Assembly: GCF_002994745.2 (NCBI RefSeq)
Contig: NC_037091.1
Location: forward strand, 4,147,501 to 4,211,500
Direction of reading: 5' to 3'
Length of the DNA: 64,000 nt
DNA from: Rosa chinensis
Taxonomy: Eukaryota > Streptophyta > Magnoliopsida > Rosales > Rosaceae
Below the pieces are notes generated by a model. That model ran no database searches, had not been told where the DNA came from, and saw only the letters and a program-made list of their open reading frames with translations. The position numbers and the translations under genes were made by a program. Positions 1-11,849 of the stretch are shown here, piece after piece; the first letter of the stretch is position 1, and each line of letters starts with the position of its first letter.

Positions 1-3000
1 CTTTCATGTTCCCTGTTCTCAAAATGTTTATGATTGCAGTATGGCCACCCAATTCAATTAACTTCATAGTTAGTGATCGTTCTGATATTGGGAGGTTAGC
101 CAATAAGCCAGCAGCAGCCATCTGTACATCACCCTTATCATCACTCTCGAGAAACCCCACTAAAGCCTCCAGCCTTCTTGGCTTAAGAAGGTATTCTACT
201 ACTCCCTCAGGCTCATGATGGGAGAAGAGGAAAAGTAAATTTATCGCAATCTCCCGAATCGCTGATTCAGTGTTATCAAGAAGAGGAAGGACCAGAAATA
301 CAGCATTGGCAGTGAGAACCGCTTTTTTAACCAACCTAGCATCAAACTTGCAGATTCCATGAAGTGTCTGCAAGGCAGGCCTTCGGACATTGCAAGACAA
401 GTTGGGATTCTGTTGTAATTCAATCAAATTGGTGACAATCGGTTCCATGTCAAGTTGAGAACCATTTTCATCAACAAAGAATTTAGCTCCATCATCATCA
501 GAAGTGAACTTCTCCAGCATTTCATAGCATTTAGTAACAATAATTGAGCGCACATTAGAGAAAATTAGTTTCAGAACGAGATTAACTCCACCAGAAGCAG
601 CAATCAGCTCTTTGTTGGCACGGCAACTTGACAATTGAACCAAAGCAGATAAAGACGATTGTTTAGACTCAATACTTCCAGATAACATTTCAAGCAAAGG
701 AGGTATGACTCCCTCCTCACCGAGGAGCTTCAAATTGGAGTTGACCAATTCCATGTTAACAAGTATTCTGACCATTGCTATCCTTGAATTTTCTGGCCCT
801 GAAAATTTACAGAATGCTAAACTGCATCACTCATCTTTTGATAAAGGATTATACAACCAGCCATTATATATTTAATATGTGAAGAGGAGAAGAGATATCT
901 ATTTTTAAGAACTAAGAATTACACATATTGTTAAAACATTTGGCTATAAACTACAGATAAAGGATAGGCTACTAGCATATCTGAATATGATGAAAGGAAT
1001 CAATACACAGTGCCTCAATAGGTTTTATAAACAAGCTGTTCAATCAATTATCTTCAGATTCAAATAGTGCTCCCCATACTAGTCTTACTTCGGTATGGTT
1101 TGAAACTTAAAACCTTTTTCCTTTTAGTATCAGCAACATAAACATGAGATGAACCTCTGCAGCTAAAGCAAATGCCAGAAGATTCTCTCAATATCCTTCT
1201 CTCTTTTTTGCCTTGAATTCAATTATTGTTTCAGGTAAGATTAATTTAGTAAAGGTATTTGTGAACTACTGACATCTCTCTTACTTAATTTATGTGAATG
1301 CACGAGTAGAACTAGAAAAAAAAAATGTAATAGAGGTCATCTAAGGAAATGAATCCTGTTACCTTGAACTATACGATCAATAAGTGGCTTATACCAGCCA
1401 GATTTAGCTGCACGAGAAATGTTCTCCTCATCTATGTCGAAAAGCTTCATCAAGATTATTTCTGCAATCTCAGCTGACTCCTTCACAGTACCCTTTAAGA
1501 GGGTAACAAGGAAAATAATTGTGCTGCGTTGTTGAGAGAGTTTCTTACATACAGACACATTCCAACCAGATCTGTCTTGCAGCAATTCATAAAGTAATTC
1601 GATTGCAGCCTTTGAGATGCTTGAGTCCCGCCCTAAGCAGCCAATGATGCGATCCCAACCTGGGGACTCAACCACTTCTTCCTAATAATATTTGTTCAAA
1701 GATGAATTTATCACTCCAGAGCAAATCATGTATGATTTTCACAATCTTTAGTTAGGTAAACAGGAAAGTTGAATACTTCAGCATCTTGTTCCATGATGAA
1801 ATCTTTATCAAAAGAGTTATACACATGAAATTCTACAAGGACTTCCAAAAGAAGAGTTACTAACTCCCTCAAATTCAAATCAAGCATAGAATTCTGGTGG
1901 TTTCAATTTCTTTCTCTTTCTGGTGTACATGTTTGGCCTAAATATAATGTGTAATACTGACCAAAAAAAAAAGCACTATCACCTAGCAACTTCACATTGA
2001 AAATGGTTCTACTAATTATTGGAGGAGAATCACTATCCAGCTATCACATAAGGTCAGCATAATTAAAATACAACGGAGAAAGATAAATCTGTGTAGCTTT
2101 GTAACAATAGAATGCATGTGTACTCAACAAACTCAAGACATGGAAGATAGAATTAAAAGGAAGTACTTTCTAGTGGTCAGTTTTCATATTATTAAATAAT
2201 CAAAGCTGCATCAAAGACTCAAAGGTGTTTAATTTACCTTATTTCTTGCATGGCCTTCTACAATATCCTTTAAGGTGATCAAAATCTTGTGCTTCACATC
2301 TCTGTTGTGAGAGGTCCCAAGGATAGAGATTATAATATCAGTGAGCCCTTCAATAGCCATCCAGTCCTTGTTAATAGAATTCTCTCCCATAAGATCTTGC
2401 ATTTGGCTTAAGGCCTCTAACATCAACGTCTCAACACCGGACACCAATTTTGCCTTGGAAGACCTGATCTTGAGGCAGTAATTAAGTTCTCTCCACTCTT
2501 CTATTGATTGTCTTAATGGAAGGTTAGACCTCCAGGAAGTTTCTATAAGCACCTCTCCAGTTTCTGGGTCGGTTCTCTCCCCACTCTCAAACCAAGCTAT
2601 GATGGCAGCTCTCTCGCATGTAGTACCAGTGCAAAGGCTGACCGGTTCCACCATCACAGTTCCTTTCAAACAGCAAATAAAAGCTTTAAGTGGTGGAATG
2701 TATTCTTCACTTGTGTCATATCTCTCTATGGCCTGAACACGTTGGTTGTATGTCTTCTTGACTTCTTCGTAATCCCTTGCAGCATCAGCTCGAGAAAGCA
2801 GCTCAATAACCTGTCCCAAGAAAAAAGCTTCAGCTCTTTCTTTCCTGTCAGCAGCTTCTTCTTTCTCCTTTCTGATATCTGCAAGCTCTTTGCTTATCTT
2901 TGAGGGCTCTAAAGGCACCCCAACTTCCATTGCTATTTCTTCGAGCATGTCATTTGCAAAACCCTGGTCATGGATCTGGTCTTGAAGACCCCGATTTAAC

Positions 3001-3467
3001 CTGTCAAAAATTTGAATCTGAGACTGCGAAGCCTCAAATTCTACCCTTTGCATCTCGTTCTGTAGCTTATTCACCTGATCAGATATCCCTGATAACACTT
3101 CAGTATTTGCTAGAGATAGAGCAGCCAAAGACTTTCCAATGTCTCTTGTAACTTCTTGTACCTCCTTGACAATGTGTCGGCACCTGACAATCGAGTAGAA
3201 TCGAGCTCGGTTTTTGTACTTCTCAACAAGATTACTGGCCTTTTTCACATCTCTTTCTAGGAACTCCACAGCAAGCCTTGCAGCTTGAGAATCATTTAGT
3301 TCTTGACGCTGTAATTCCTTTAAGACCAGTTCAATGTCAAACAAGTGCTTTGAGAGGACTTTGAAACTCTCTTTATCAAAAACATCCTTTGCAGCTTGAG
3401 CTGTTTTAATGACCTGGTTAGTTAACACAGCCAGGATAGTCCCAATAGGTATAAGCTCCAAAGCCAT
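1..3467 (-). CDS. U-box/ARM-repeat E3 ubiquitin ligase, PUB43/PUB44 (SAUL1)-like, 3' part outside window
   Basis: Three coding exons read on the minus strand: 2238-3467, 1363-1681 and 1-798, each with GT/AG borders; the junctions keep frame (phase 0, then phase 1). The start ATG is at 3465-3467. Exon 1 gives an N-terminal helical region (about residues 1-250, coiled-coil-like and K/E-rich near 200-215), then a U-box at about residues 257-330 that starts PPLKAFICCLKGTVMVEPVS and contains WFESGERTDPETGE. The U-box is the E2-docking fold of plant PUB ligases. After it come armadillo-type helices, continuing through exons 2 and 3 with repeats such as AIELLYELLQDRSGW and LLGEEGVIPPLLEML. The frame is still open at base 1, so the C-terminal ARM repeats lie outside. 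A 5'UTR intron is likely: a good acceptor (TTTCTCACAG on the minus strand) sits near 3620. Known family members ubiquitinate targets in senescence, ABA and immune signalling; which paralogue this is cannot be decided here. Confidence 0.9.
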
Positions 3468-6400
3468 TATGGTAGTCTATGCCAATCCTCTATTAGAAGA
3501 GAAGGAGGACTCCACCACTGCTTATAAAATCTAAACTATAGCCAGTAAAGCCTATTCCCTACTTCAAATTCTTGCCTTATTTGATTGATCTCCTACAGAT
3601 CATTTAGCATCTACCTGTGAGAAAAAAAGAAAACCAAGCATCAGTTTTACCGCTTTGAAAAAATATATTCTGATCAATAATAAACTTAAAGAAAGTCACA
3701 GTTCAAGGTAATAAAATCCAATTTAGTCATCACCCCTTTTTGGATCTTAAACAAAGACCAGTAGGTTGGTAGACTCTCCATACAGCTTGAATCAAAGTCA
3801 ATTGACAGCCCTGTGAGAGGAAAACCATCTTCCAACCTTGCAATCTTATCTCTGCCCATCTCTTTAACTGCTTCCAGAAGGGTAATGCTCTAAGATTACC
3901 CTGGTGGAGAATCCAAGTGCGTCGAAGGCCATGACCAAACAGCGCACCCCAAAAATGTTGGGGGAGGAAGCACCTAAATTGTTTGGGTAACCAGAGTTTT
4001 CAATTCTACAAACTCAACCTACCCACATTAGAAACTACCTTACTAATTGACTAGCCTTTTGTATCTTCCCTCTCAAACAGAGAGAAGCAAGTTGCTAGTG
4101 ACAGTCAAAGTCATGAAGTTGGACCTTCCAGGCTCCTCCGTATACAATCATGATTGTTTTGACACCTTCTCAACTCTCTTCAGAGCAGAAAAGTGAATTT
4201 CCAAATCCACAATAGTGGAAATTATAGTCTTATTGACCTCGAAGCAATGAACTAGAAACCTGCCTGTCCTAAGGCTTGTGTAGTTTATGAGATTGATGGT
4301 TAGCATTAGACCAGCTCCAATCAGAGAAAGAAATGGATTCAGTAAGAATTAGTTTCAGTCCAGTTGAATGTGTTATCAACAACAACGAAAAACGCAAAAT
4401 CTAGAGCAAGTTAATAGTTCAAGATATTAGCTCACCCTTACCCATACAGCATACACCCATTCATATGTGTGTGTGTGTGTGTGTGTCTGTTGGGCACAAA
4501 GAAGAAAAACAAAACACCAACCAATATGCTAATTGCCAATGACAGAAACTTATTCGGGACAAGCCTACAAATGCATGATTTATATGAGAAAAATGAAAAA
4601 AAAATAAAGATAGCCAACTAAGTGTACAGAACTACAGATCACTTTAAAGTCGAAAAGCAAACCACAATACAATGGATATCAGTAAGAACTTCCCACCCAG
4701 CAACCATTGAAAGTTCTGTTAAACCGAAGGAAGTTGACAGCAAACTGTTGTTCTCAACCAGTTCAGAAACGATCAACAAACAAGAAAGAAATTTAACAAA
4801 TATAGAAAAAGAAAAGAATAATTATAATAGGATGCCCGAAATGCCTGGTAAATTTCTAAGTAGAGGTCAAATTAGCTTTGATTTGCCAACATTCCTAGCT
4901 CAGAGGACCAACTGAGCCGGAAAATGAATTTGATCAGCTCAGGCGAGTTTTACTTTACTTGCAAACAAAAAAACAGATAGATTGTAATAGTGGAAACTTA
5001 CTTCTCTTTCTTGCCAAACATAGAAAAGAAGCCAGAACAGTAAGCACTAACAGAAGAACAAAGAACACCCAGAACAAACAATCTAGTTTTACCTCCAAAA
5101 ACTGAAAAGATATAGAAAAGGATTGAGTTGAGTGGTTACCATTTTGAAGCAAACTGCTTTTGAGCAATCAAGGCCAAGTCCAAATGACCAATACTGTTGC
5201 TGCTTAGGAAGAGAAGACTTTTTATAAGTCAAGGTTTCCCAAGAGAAATCATTCTGTGGTTGTGACTTGTTGCTCTACATTATTTTAAGCACGTAACTAA
5301 TTCTGACGCGGTGTGGAAAAATTAAGGCTGAAAGAGAGTGTCCCCCAAGCCTAACCGACTTCTTTAGCATTTGATGGTTGACTCTTTCCTGGAAAGAGCA
5401 GGGAAATTTACAGAAAGCGCAAAGATCATTTAGTCTAGATTTTGAGCAGGGAATTTGATATTGAATAGATTTTGACTCCCTCCAACGTTGGAATTGTGCC
5501 ATATGTCTACCCATGAAATGGTTTGTAGCTACATGTTTCTGATATGATATCATGCGTTACGTCTCTCTCCAAATCCACTCATTTTTAAATCGTAAATCCT
5601 GTTACCCGAGCTATGGCCAAGCAGCCATGGGCAACGTAAATGACTTTGGCTCGAATAGAAACATACTTTACCAAGGGATAGTTTCCGAGAAAGACATTGT
5701 TGTAAAAGCAATCACAATTGACCGCGTTGATCTGGGATGTCTTGCAGGATAAACACTAGGAACCAACAAGCACGGAGGGGCGGAGTCTGAAACTGTTGAA
5801 AAACAATTGATGATCGAGTTTCAACACTATACTTGGTACTGCAAGCCACACTTATTTCAATTTGTAACTATAGTCACTTGACACCTCTTCAGCTTCCAGA
5901 CTGCGATATCTTTCAGCTAAATTTGACAGGCTAGAAAGAGTACTCAATTTCACATGGAATTATAGGTCAGATGATGATTTCCTGAGGGTTTCAAGCTTAC
6001 CCAGTTGTGAAAATTCTAGATTAATCGTTCTTTGAATGAAGATGCAACTCAATCGGGCTCATGTTTTGCTAATGCATAAAATTTTCTTTATCCTTCTAAT
6101 AAATGAAGTTCAATAGTTGAGCCAGAACTTCATCCATCCATCAGAAAACCAAATACAAGCTGTACACAAGCTAAATCCAGCACACAGAAAACAAACAGCA
6201 TACTTCCAAAGTGTTTTCTAGCTCCACAACAAATCCAAAGTACGTAAGGCTACTTGTAGAGAAGATGACAGCTAAATAAGTATTTGGTCACTTTCGAATC
6301 CGTACATGCATTTAAGGTATCAAAACTTCAAACTCTTTCATACATACAGATAAAGCTTTAACATAAAATTGGCAGGCTGCGTTTGAACTTCTAAATTAGA

Positions 6401-6634
6401 ACATGACCGATTACATTGCAAGCTCAAATGAAAATGGGGGCATTCTCAGATTCATATTTTACAAACAAAGGTGCCAATCCATTGTCAACATCAGGCCACA
6501 CTGCACTTGACAAGGCGATCCACTCAGTACCCCTTATCATAACCACTTTTTTTTATTTGAAATCTGAATGAAAACATAGTATTTGCCACAGAGCAACACT
6601 TACAAGTTACAACACCCACCGAATCATCAGATCA
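3468..6634. other. 5' leader, probable 5'UTR intron and spacer of the U-box gene
   Basis: No convincing coding exon is seen on either strand. The stretch immediately upstream of the U-box ATG should hold its leader and a leader intron. The remainder is AT-rich with short chance ORFs that match no family I recognise. The region also covers the 3'UTR of the minus-strand PET100-like gene, just before 6635. A TG microsatellite lies at 4466-4486. Confidence 0.5.
4466..4486. repeat. (TG)n microsatellite
   Basis: Alternating TG run of about 21 bases, seen directly; likely length-polymorphic. Confidence 0.95.
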
Positions 6635-7137
6635 TCAACGCGAATTGTTCTTCCTAGCTAGTTCCCGTGCCATCTCCCTCATTTCCTCTGGAGACGGAGG
6701 CCTCGGCGCCTCTGGTGGATATACTACATAAGAACGCTGCACAAGAAAAGATCAGAATTTGAATGATATTGATAAGTCTATCCAAACCCCCTTGATGATA
6801 CTCATCCGCATGACAAAAGCATCGACATTATTCTAACGAATCTCTGTGACAGTACAAACTTCCGAACTGAGAGCTACACCCGCATCAAATGAACCTTTCA
6901 TGCTATTACAAATTCACTACTATCATAAAACCAACTACTACTCACCACTTCTTCAACTATACATTTCCGAAACTAAAACAACATGAATAACAGAAATAGA
7001 GAACTCACATTTCCCATGAATCTCTGGATATTCTTACTGTTGTTAGCAAAAGTGTACATAAGAACAATGGGGATGGAGACGTAGAGCCCGAACTTGGCAA
7101 TCTCCAGTACTCCCTTTGAAGTTCCGATATTCGACAT
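6635..7137 (-). CDS. PET100-like cytochrome c oxidase assembly factor, small two-exon gene
   Basis: Exon 1 is 7009-7137 (ATG at 7135-7137) and exon 2 is 6635-6736, with a GT..AG intron at 6737-7008 in phase 0. The protein is 76 residues and begins MSNIGTSKGVLEIAKFGLYV. Residues about 12-30 form one hydrophobic helix with the YVSIPIVLMYTFANN pattern, followed by the RSYVVYPPEAPRPPSPEE segment and a basic C-terminus ending ARKNNSR. This layout (short N-terminus, one inner-membrane helix, a Tyr-Pro-Pro motif, charged tail) is that of PET100 homologues, which act as chaperones in mitochondrial complex IV assembly. The length is usual for plant members. A minus-strand donor (CTG|GTAAGT) near 7530 suggests a 5'UTR intron running to near 7143. 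Each ORF alone is too short to stand out; the gene is found by joining the exons. Confidence 0.8.
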
Positions 7138-9457
7138 TTTCACCTATCCAATTGGCCACAATTGAAATTCAAACACCAATTTCTCAGTTCACTAACCGAA
7201 ATTTCTTCTCACAAAATCCAAACACAAACAGTTCAAAGAATGCAGCTTTTCAATACCTAGCTATTAATGCAATGATTCCAGTTTTCGATTGCAAAATGAT
7301 CCCCTAAACCCTAAAATCATCCAATCAATTCCCAACCCTATATTTCCAAACTCTAGAACCCAATCCTAATTCTTAACATCACAGACAAGCAAAAAAATCA
7401 ATAAAAATCATAGAAATTAACACCAATGCAAATTGAAGAGCTGGATCAAAAGAAGAGGAAATCGAAAAAGGGTACCTAAAATATGAAACCCTACGGATTA
7501 AAGAATGAAAAGACAGAGTAAAACTTACCAGAAGCTCGAGGATTTTAGAGAGCGGATTCCAGAAAAATTGAAGAAGAGGAAGCGTTTATAGGAATGGGAT
7601 TGTGACGTACATTTCAGTAAACAATGGGGGTATTTTCGGTATCTCAGACAATTCATTAAAGTTTTCCGGTTCGTGCTGTGTGGATGAGGGATTGGATACG
7701 TGGGACGTTGATATCGTTCCACCACTATTCCACCAGTGTTTCATAACTCACAGTTTTGTCTCATTGATTTGTATCCAAATAAATTTTTTAACGAGATCAC
7801 CTTTTTAATTTAGATTTGAGAAAAAGAGAAGACATTTTTCCAATTCTTCTGAATTTTTGGTAATGAGTATGTATTTTTAGAAAATTACACGCAACACATT
7901 AGTTATTAAATTTTAATTATATCATTTTTGTCTCTTATGTACATCTAAGTACATTATTGCTTGGCTACGACTCTACCAGATATATATGTACTTGGGTGAT
8001 AATTAAGGAGAGACTGTATTTCTCGAGGAGTGTAGCCTGGAGATGAGGAATTAGAGGTGTTTAGGGCTAAGAGTGTTTATGAGATTGGGCTGTCAGATGA
8101 TTTATTAACAAACCGAAGTTGCTTAGAAGCATGTCAACCCAAAAATAGTGAATACGTTGGGCTAATGTGCATATCATCTTATTCATATTACTTCACGCCA
8201 ACACCATGCAACTGCTGCAAGTATGCAACATATGACTCGATCGATTGAATATTGTAGCACTAATAGACTACTGTACGTAGGAGATCCAGCTTATTAATTA
8301 GGAGGGAGGGAGAGCAATTCTATGTTGATCACCATTCAATCCATATATACTTCCAATTATCAAAATCTGATATACTTTAGGATATTGGTAAGAATTTCAT
8401 CCATTCTAAATATTAATTAGTTCGAATGAAAACCGTTTAATCTTTATATATTCTGTAAACAAGAACAGTCTATGCAATAATCCCTCAATGCATATGTGAC
8501 ATGAGGATTATTAGATGGCAACCAATTAAGAGCAAAGATTTTGTTTTTTTTTTTTAAAAAAAAGGTTTGTTGCAATAATTATGATTCAGATTATTAGATT
8601 GCAACCTGAGCGAAGATATTCTCCTTTTTTCTTGTTCTTTTTTCTTAAAGATGGGTTGACAGATTAAATTCATTGAAGATGAGCAACTTTCAAGCAAATT
8701 CAAATCATTAAGGCGATCATTATCGATTGAGTCAGATTGATTCTACTGATGCTGCTGCTGCTATAGGGCACCCAACTACTCATGATTAGTATATGGAAAT
8801 TGATCGATTGAGGCTATATAGCACTTGACTTACCAACTATCTTCCATTTCTGTGGCTGTTTAATTAGTAAGTAGAGTCTACCCGAGTATATATATCTCTT
8901 TCTAGTTCTCGCTACATTTATATGCTTGTCTAGTTGTTCCTCAAATGTCTTTCTTTTCTTTGTTTTAACTTCAAGCAAATGTTAAAGAGTGTGATGTAGA
9001 TTTTCAAATCAAATGCTCTTCTTGGAGTGGTCTAACAAAGCAACAAGCATCTAATCATGCCCTTTTATTGGTCCAAATCAACAAGAACCTCCGAGCATTT
9101 CAGCTAAATAAAATGACGAGGGCCATGCCTGCCGACTTGTTTTGAACGATGCTTCTTAATTAACTAATTAAGATTAATTCAACCATTAATGAATGATTAG
9201 TTTTGAGTGGCTATCAATGTACTTCCATAGCTCATTCGTTTCTTGTTCCTATATATTAATATGTAATTAAGTTCAACTATGTTCACAGCACGCAGAATCA
9301 AAATAAATTAGCAACAACTTGAGATTTCTTAATCTTCATTTCAACTTTACCTTAAAGTCACTCGATAGGATATTCATTTCGAGCCTTAGTATATCCTTAT
9401 AAAAGATGGTCCTCAACTTTCATTCATAGTGTATTAGGTTTATTTGACACCGTTCAT
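7138..9457. other. Leader of the PET100-like gene, then AT-rich spacer
   Basis: The first ~450 bases are the leader, and probably the leader intron, of the minus-strand PET100-like gene. From about 7600 to 9450 only short chance ORFs are present; none has a recognisable domain. The end of this stretch (about 9340-9457) is the first half of an old tandem duplication that resumes at 10093 after an insertion. Confidence 0.5.
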
Positions 9458-9869
9458 GGCGGACCTAGGATTCTAGAATAGGGTGGCTAAAAAAAAAATC
9501 TTAAAAGTTTACTAATACTTTTAAATTACTTTTTCTTAAGTTTTACAAGTAATATGTTTTACTCTTTTCTGAAATTAAACCACATCATATATTAAATACA
9601 TATTAAAAAGTCAAATAGCTAACTGATCTAAAAAAATCAACATTATAACGTTTGATAGAAATTCGATAACAAAAGTTTAAGACAAAAGGCATACCTACTC
9701 AAATTGTACCCCACACCCTTGAATAGAAGCAAAAATCTTTAATTGTTGCTCATCCGGCTCTTTTTCAGACCTAATTTACTAAAAAAACAAAAAAAAACTT
9801 TTTATGTGACTATGCATCTTAAAGCATAATAGAAAATAAAATAAAATCAAATACTTCAAGCAAAGAAAT

Positions 9870-9906
<37 letters not shown>

Positions 9907-10092
9907 CTAAAATAAGAAAACATATAGGCTAAGTTTAATAACATATCAGCTAAGTTTAGAAATTTGAGATGGGCCAATTTTTAATATTTAATCTTTTAAA
10001 CTATAATTAAGCTACATATTTATGTTTATGTTTTTTCAAAATTTGGGGTGGGCTGTAGCCCACAGGAGCCCGTGTGTAGTTACGTCTTTCCC
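9458..10092. mobile_element. Unclassified ~635-bp insertion with 5-bp TSD (TTCAT)
   Basis: TTCAT occurs immediately before (9453-9457) and after (10093-10097) this block. The flanks line up as one copy of a tandemly repeated sequence: a related unit at about 10262-10470 runs straight through the junction without the insert, so the duplicated unit acts as the empty site. The block begins GGCGGACCTAGGATTC and ends near GTTACGTCTTTCCC. It has no clear inverted repeats or coding capacity and carries an (AT)n tract. The class is unknown; it could be a non-autonomous or degraded element. Confidence 0.55.
9873..9905. repeat. (AT)n microsatellite
   Basis: Uninterrupted alternating AT run of about 33 bases, located inside the 9458-10092 insertion. 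Confidence 0.95.
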
Positions 10093-10470
10093 TTCATTTG
10101 TTTACTATAGTTTAATTAGAAGATAGAAGAGATAAGGATGATGAAAAAAAAGGCATGGAGATAAAAGATTGAGAAAAGCACCATATAAATAATTTAAATT
10201 CTATCTTCCTTCATTTATTATCGTTGTTTTCACTTCTTCAAGTCAATAACTATTTTGTTCAAATATCCTTGTAAAAGGTGGTTCTTAACTTTTAGTTCAT
10301 AATGTATTCGGTTTTTTTCGATACGTTGATTTGTTTACTAGGTTTAGTTAGAAGAGATAAGATGAAGAAGAAAATGGTGGAGATAAGAGATTGAGAAAGG
10401 CACAATATACATAATTTAAATGTTACATTCGTGTAGTTATACCTACTTTTTCATTTCATCAAGTCGGTTT
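10093..10470. repeat. Second half of an old imperfect tandem duplication
   Basis: About 10262-10470 is a diverged repeat of 9340-9457 joined to 10093-10262. The shared pattern is an ATCCTT.TAAAA.G.TGGT phrase, then a TTTGTTTACTA phrase, then a GAAGAGATAAG phrase and a GAGATTGAGAAA phrase in the same order. It is noncoding as far as can be seen. It is useful as the empty site for the insertion at 9458-10092. Confidence 0.6.
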
Positions 10471-10613
10471 GAAATTTGTGTATTTGAGTTTTATCTTGAT
10501 AAGGTTTAAGGGACCCAAAGTAAATTGTTTACCTGCAATTTGGAGTTATGATGTGAAGGGAAGGGAACATATATGGAGATGAAATAAAAGCTATAAACTT
10601 TAATACATACATA

Positions 10614-10621
<8 letters not shown>

Positions 10622-10681
<60 letters not shown>
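10622..10681. repeat. (TA)n microsatellite
   Basis: About 60 bases of uninterrupted TA. The minus-strand reading frame across it is an artefact of Tyr/Ile codons. Confidence 0.95.
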
Positions 10682-10683
<2 letters not shown>

Positions 10684-11787
10684 CACTTGTTAAAATTATT
10701 TTCTCTCTTATTTCTTCATTACACTGCTCAAATCTCATGTACCATTTTCATTTCTCCCATGTCTTCTTATGTAGTTTGAAATAAAAAAGCTTTTTGCATT
10801 ACCAAAATAAGACTAAAAACCCAAACCGGCCAGGAATGTTATCACCTTTTGTTTTTCGTTGCCGCTACGTTATAGCAACTACAAATAAGGCTTAATTAAT
10901 AAAGACTAGAAAAAAAATGCTTATTATGAACTAAGTGTTTTTGTTAAAGTCACCCTTAATTTTTCGATAAGTGGTCTTTTTTTTCACTATATGTTCTTCG
11001 TCGATTAAATACTGATGAGTATACACTCCCCTCAATGCAGCATTACAATGCTGTTATGCGGCAAACTCTTTGTATTGTTCAACTTATCAAAAAAATCTAA
11101 GCTGTTGTTCTTGAACAAAGTTGATAAGATTTTGTTGTAATCTAATTATATTCATCTAAGAATAGGACAATGTCCAAAAAAAAAAAGAAAAAGAATAGGA
11201 CAATGTCTTCGAATTTATCTAACTCAATATATAGTGAGTGGAAAGAACGGGTCTAAAGGTCATTGTTAGCCACTAGATATCTGAATGGAACCTTCATAGT
11301 TAGGGTCCTAGGCACAAGGAGCCAATCAATTGTTAGATTAAGAATATAATAAACAGGAATATATAACTAATGGCATAAATAAGACTACACTAACCACAAG
11401 TTGGGTTCGCGTTGATGAGCATTATTGTATTAAACAACCGAACTGAGAAAGACACGTTTAATTATATATGAAGATTTGAACATAAAAACAAATTGGATGC
11501 TTCTTATAGGACGAGAGAACCAAATCTTTAGATATTAAAATTATTGTTTTGGTCTTTTATGCAATAAATATATTTTCAATACGAGTAATAGGAAATAGGG
11601 GTTTTTTTTTGTCGCGTCTCATCATCACTTAATATATAGATTTCAACTTCTCGATTGCTCTCCCTTACGGCCAGTAGAAATTAGAATGAGTCTGCTACTC
11701 TTTTTCTTGACTTTTGCTAAAAACTGAAATGACTATAACTGCATCATACACTGTCGCTATTTTTATCGAGTATTGCTGAGACGGCAA
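10682..11787. other. AT-rich spacer, nothing recognised
   Basis: No exon-like reading frame, RNA gene or clear transposon terminus was recognised on either strand. Short homopolymer runs only. Confidence 0.5.
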
Positions 11788-11849
11788 ACTCTTGAGGCCA
11801 CCTTTTTTTTTTTTTTTTTTTTTTTTTTGAGGACTCTTGAGGCCACCTT
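11788..11849 (-). mobile_element. Tail-only retroposon insertion: poly(T) plus GAGG between 17-bp TSDs
   Basis: The 17-base sequence ACTCTTGAGGCCACCTT occurs at 11788-11804 and again at 11833-11849. Between them lie only T residues (11805-11828) and GAGG (11829-11832). This is the structure expected when target-primed reverse transcription copies little more than the poly(A) tail of a LINE or SINE RNA in minus orientation. The insert is about 28 bases. Confidence 0.75.

Noticed and set aside
4622..4915. 97-residue plus-strand ORF upstream of the U-box gene
   Set aside because: AT-driven composition, no recognised domain, and it lies in the probable leader region of a minus-strand gene.
4466..10681. 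Possible CRISPR-like regular repeats
   Set aside because: The regular repeats here are microsatellites and an old tandem duplication; no spacer-repeat pattern exists and the genome is eukaryotic.
10529..10738. Minus-strand ORF of 69 residues made largely of Tyr-Ile pairs
   Set aside because: It is the translation of the (TA)n microsatellite.
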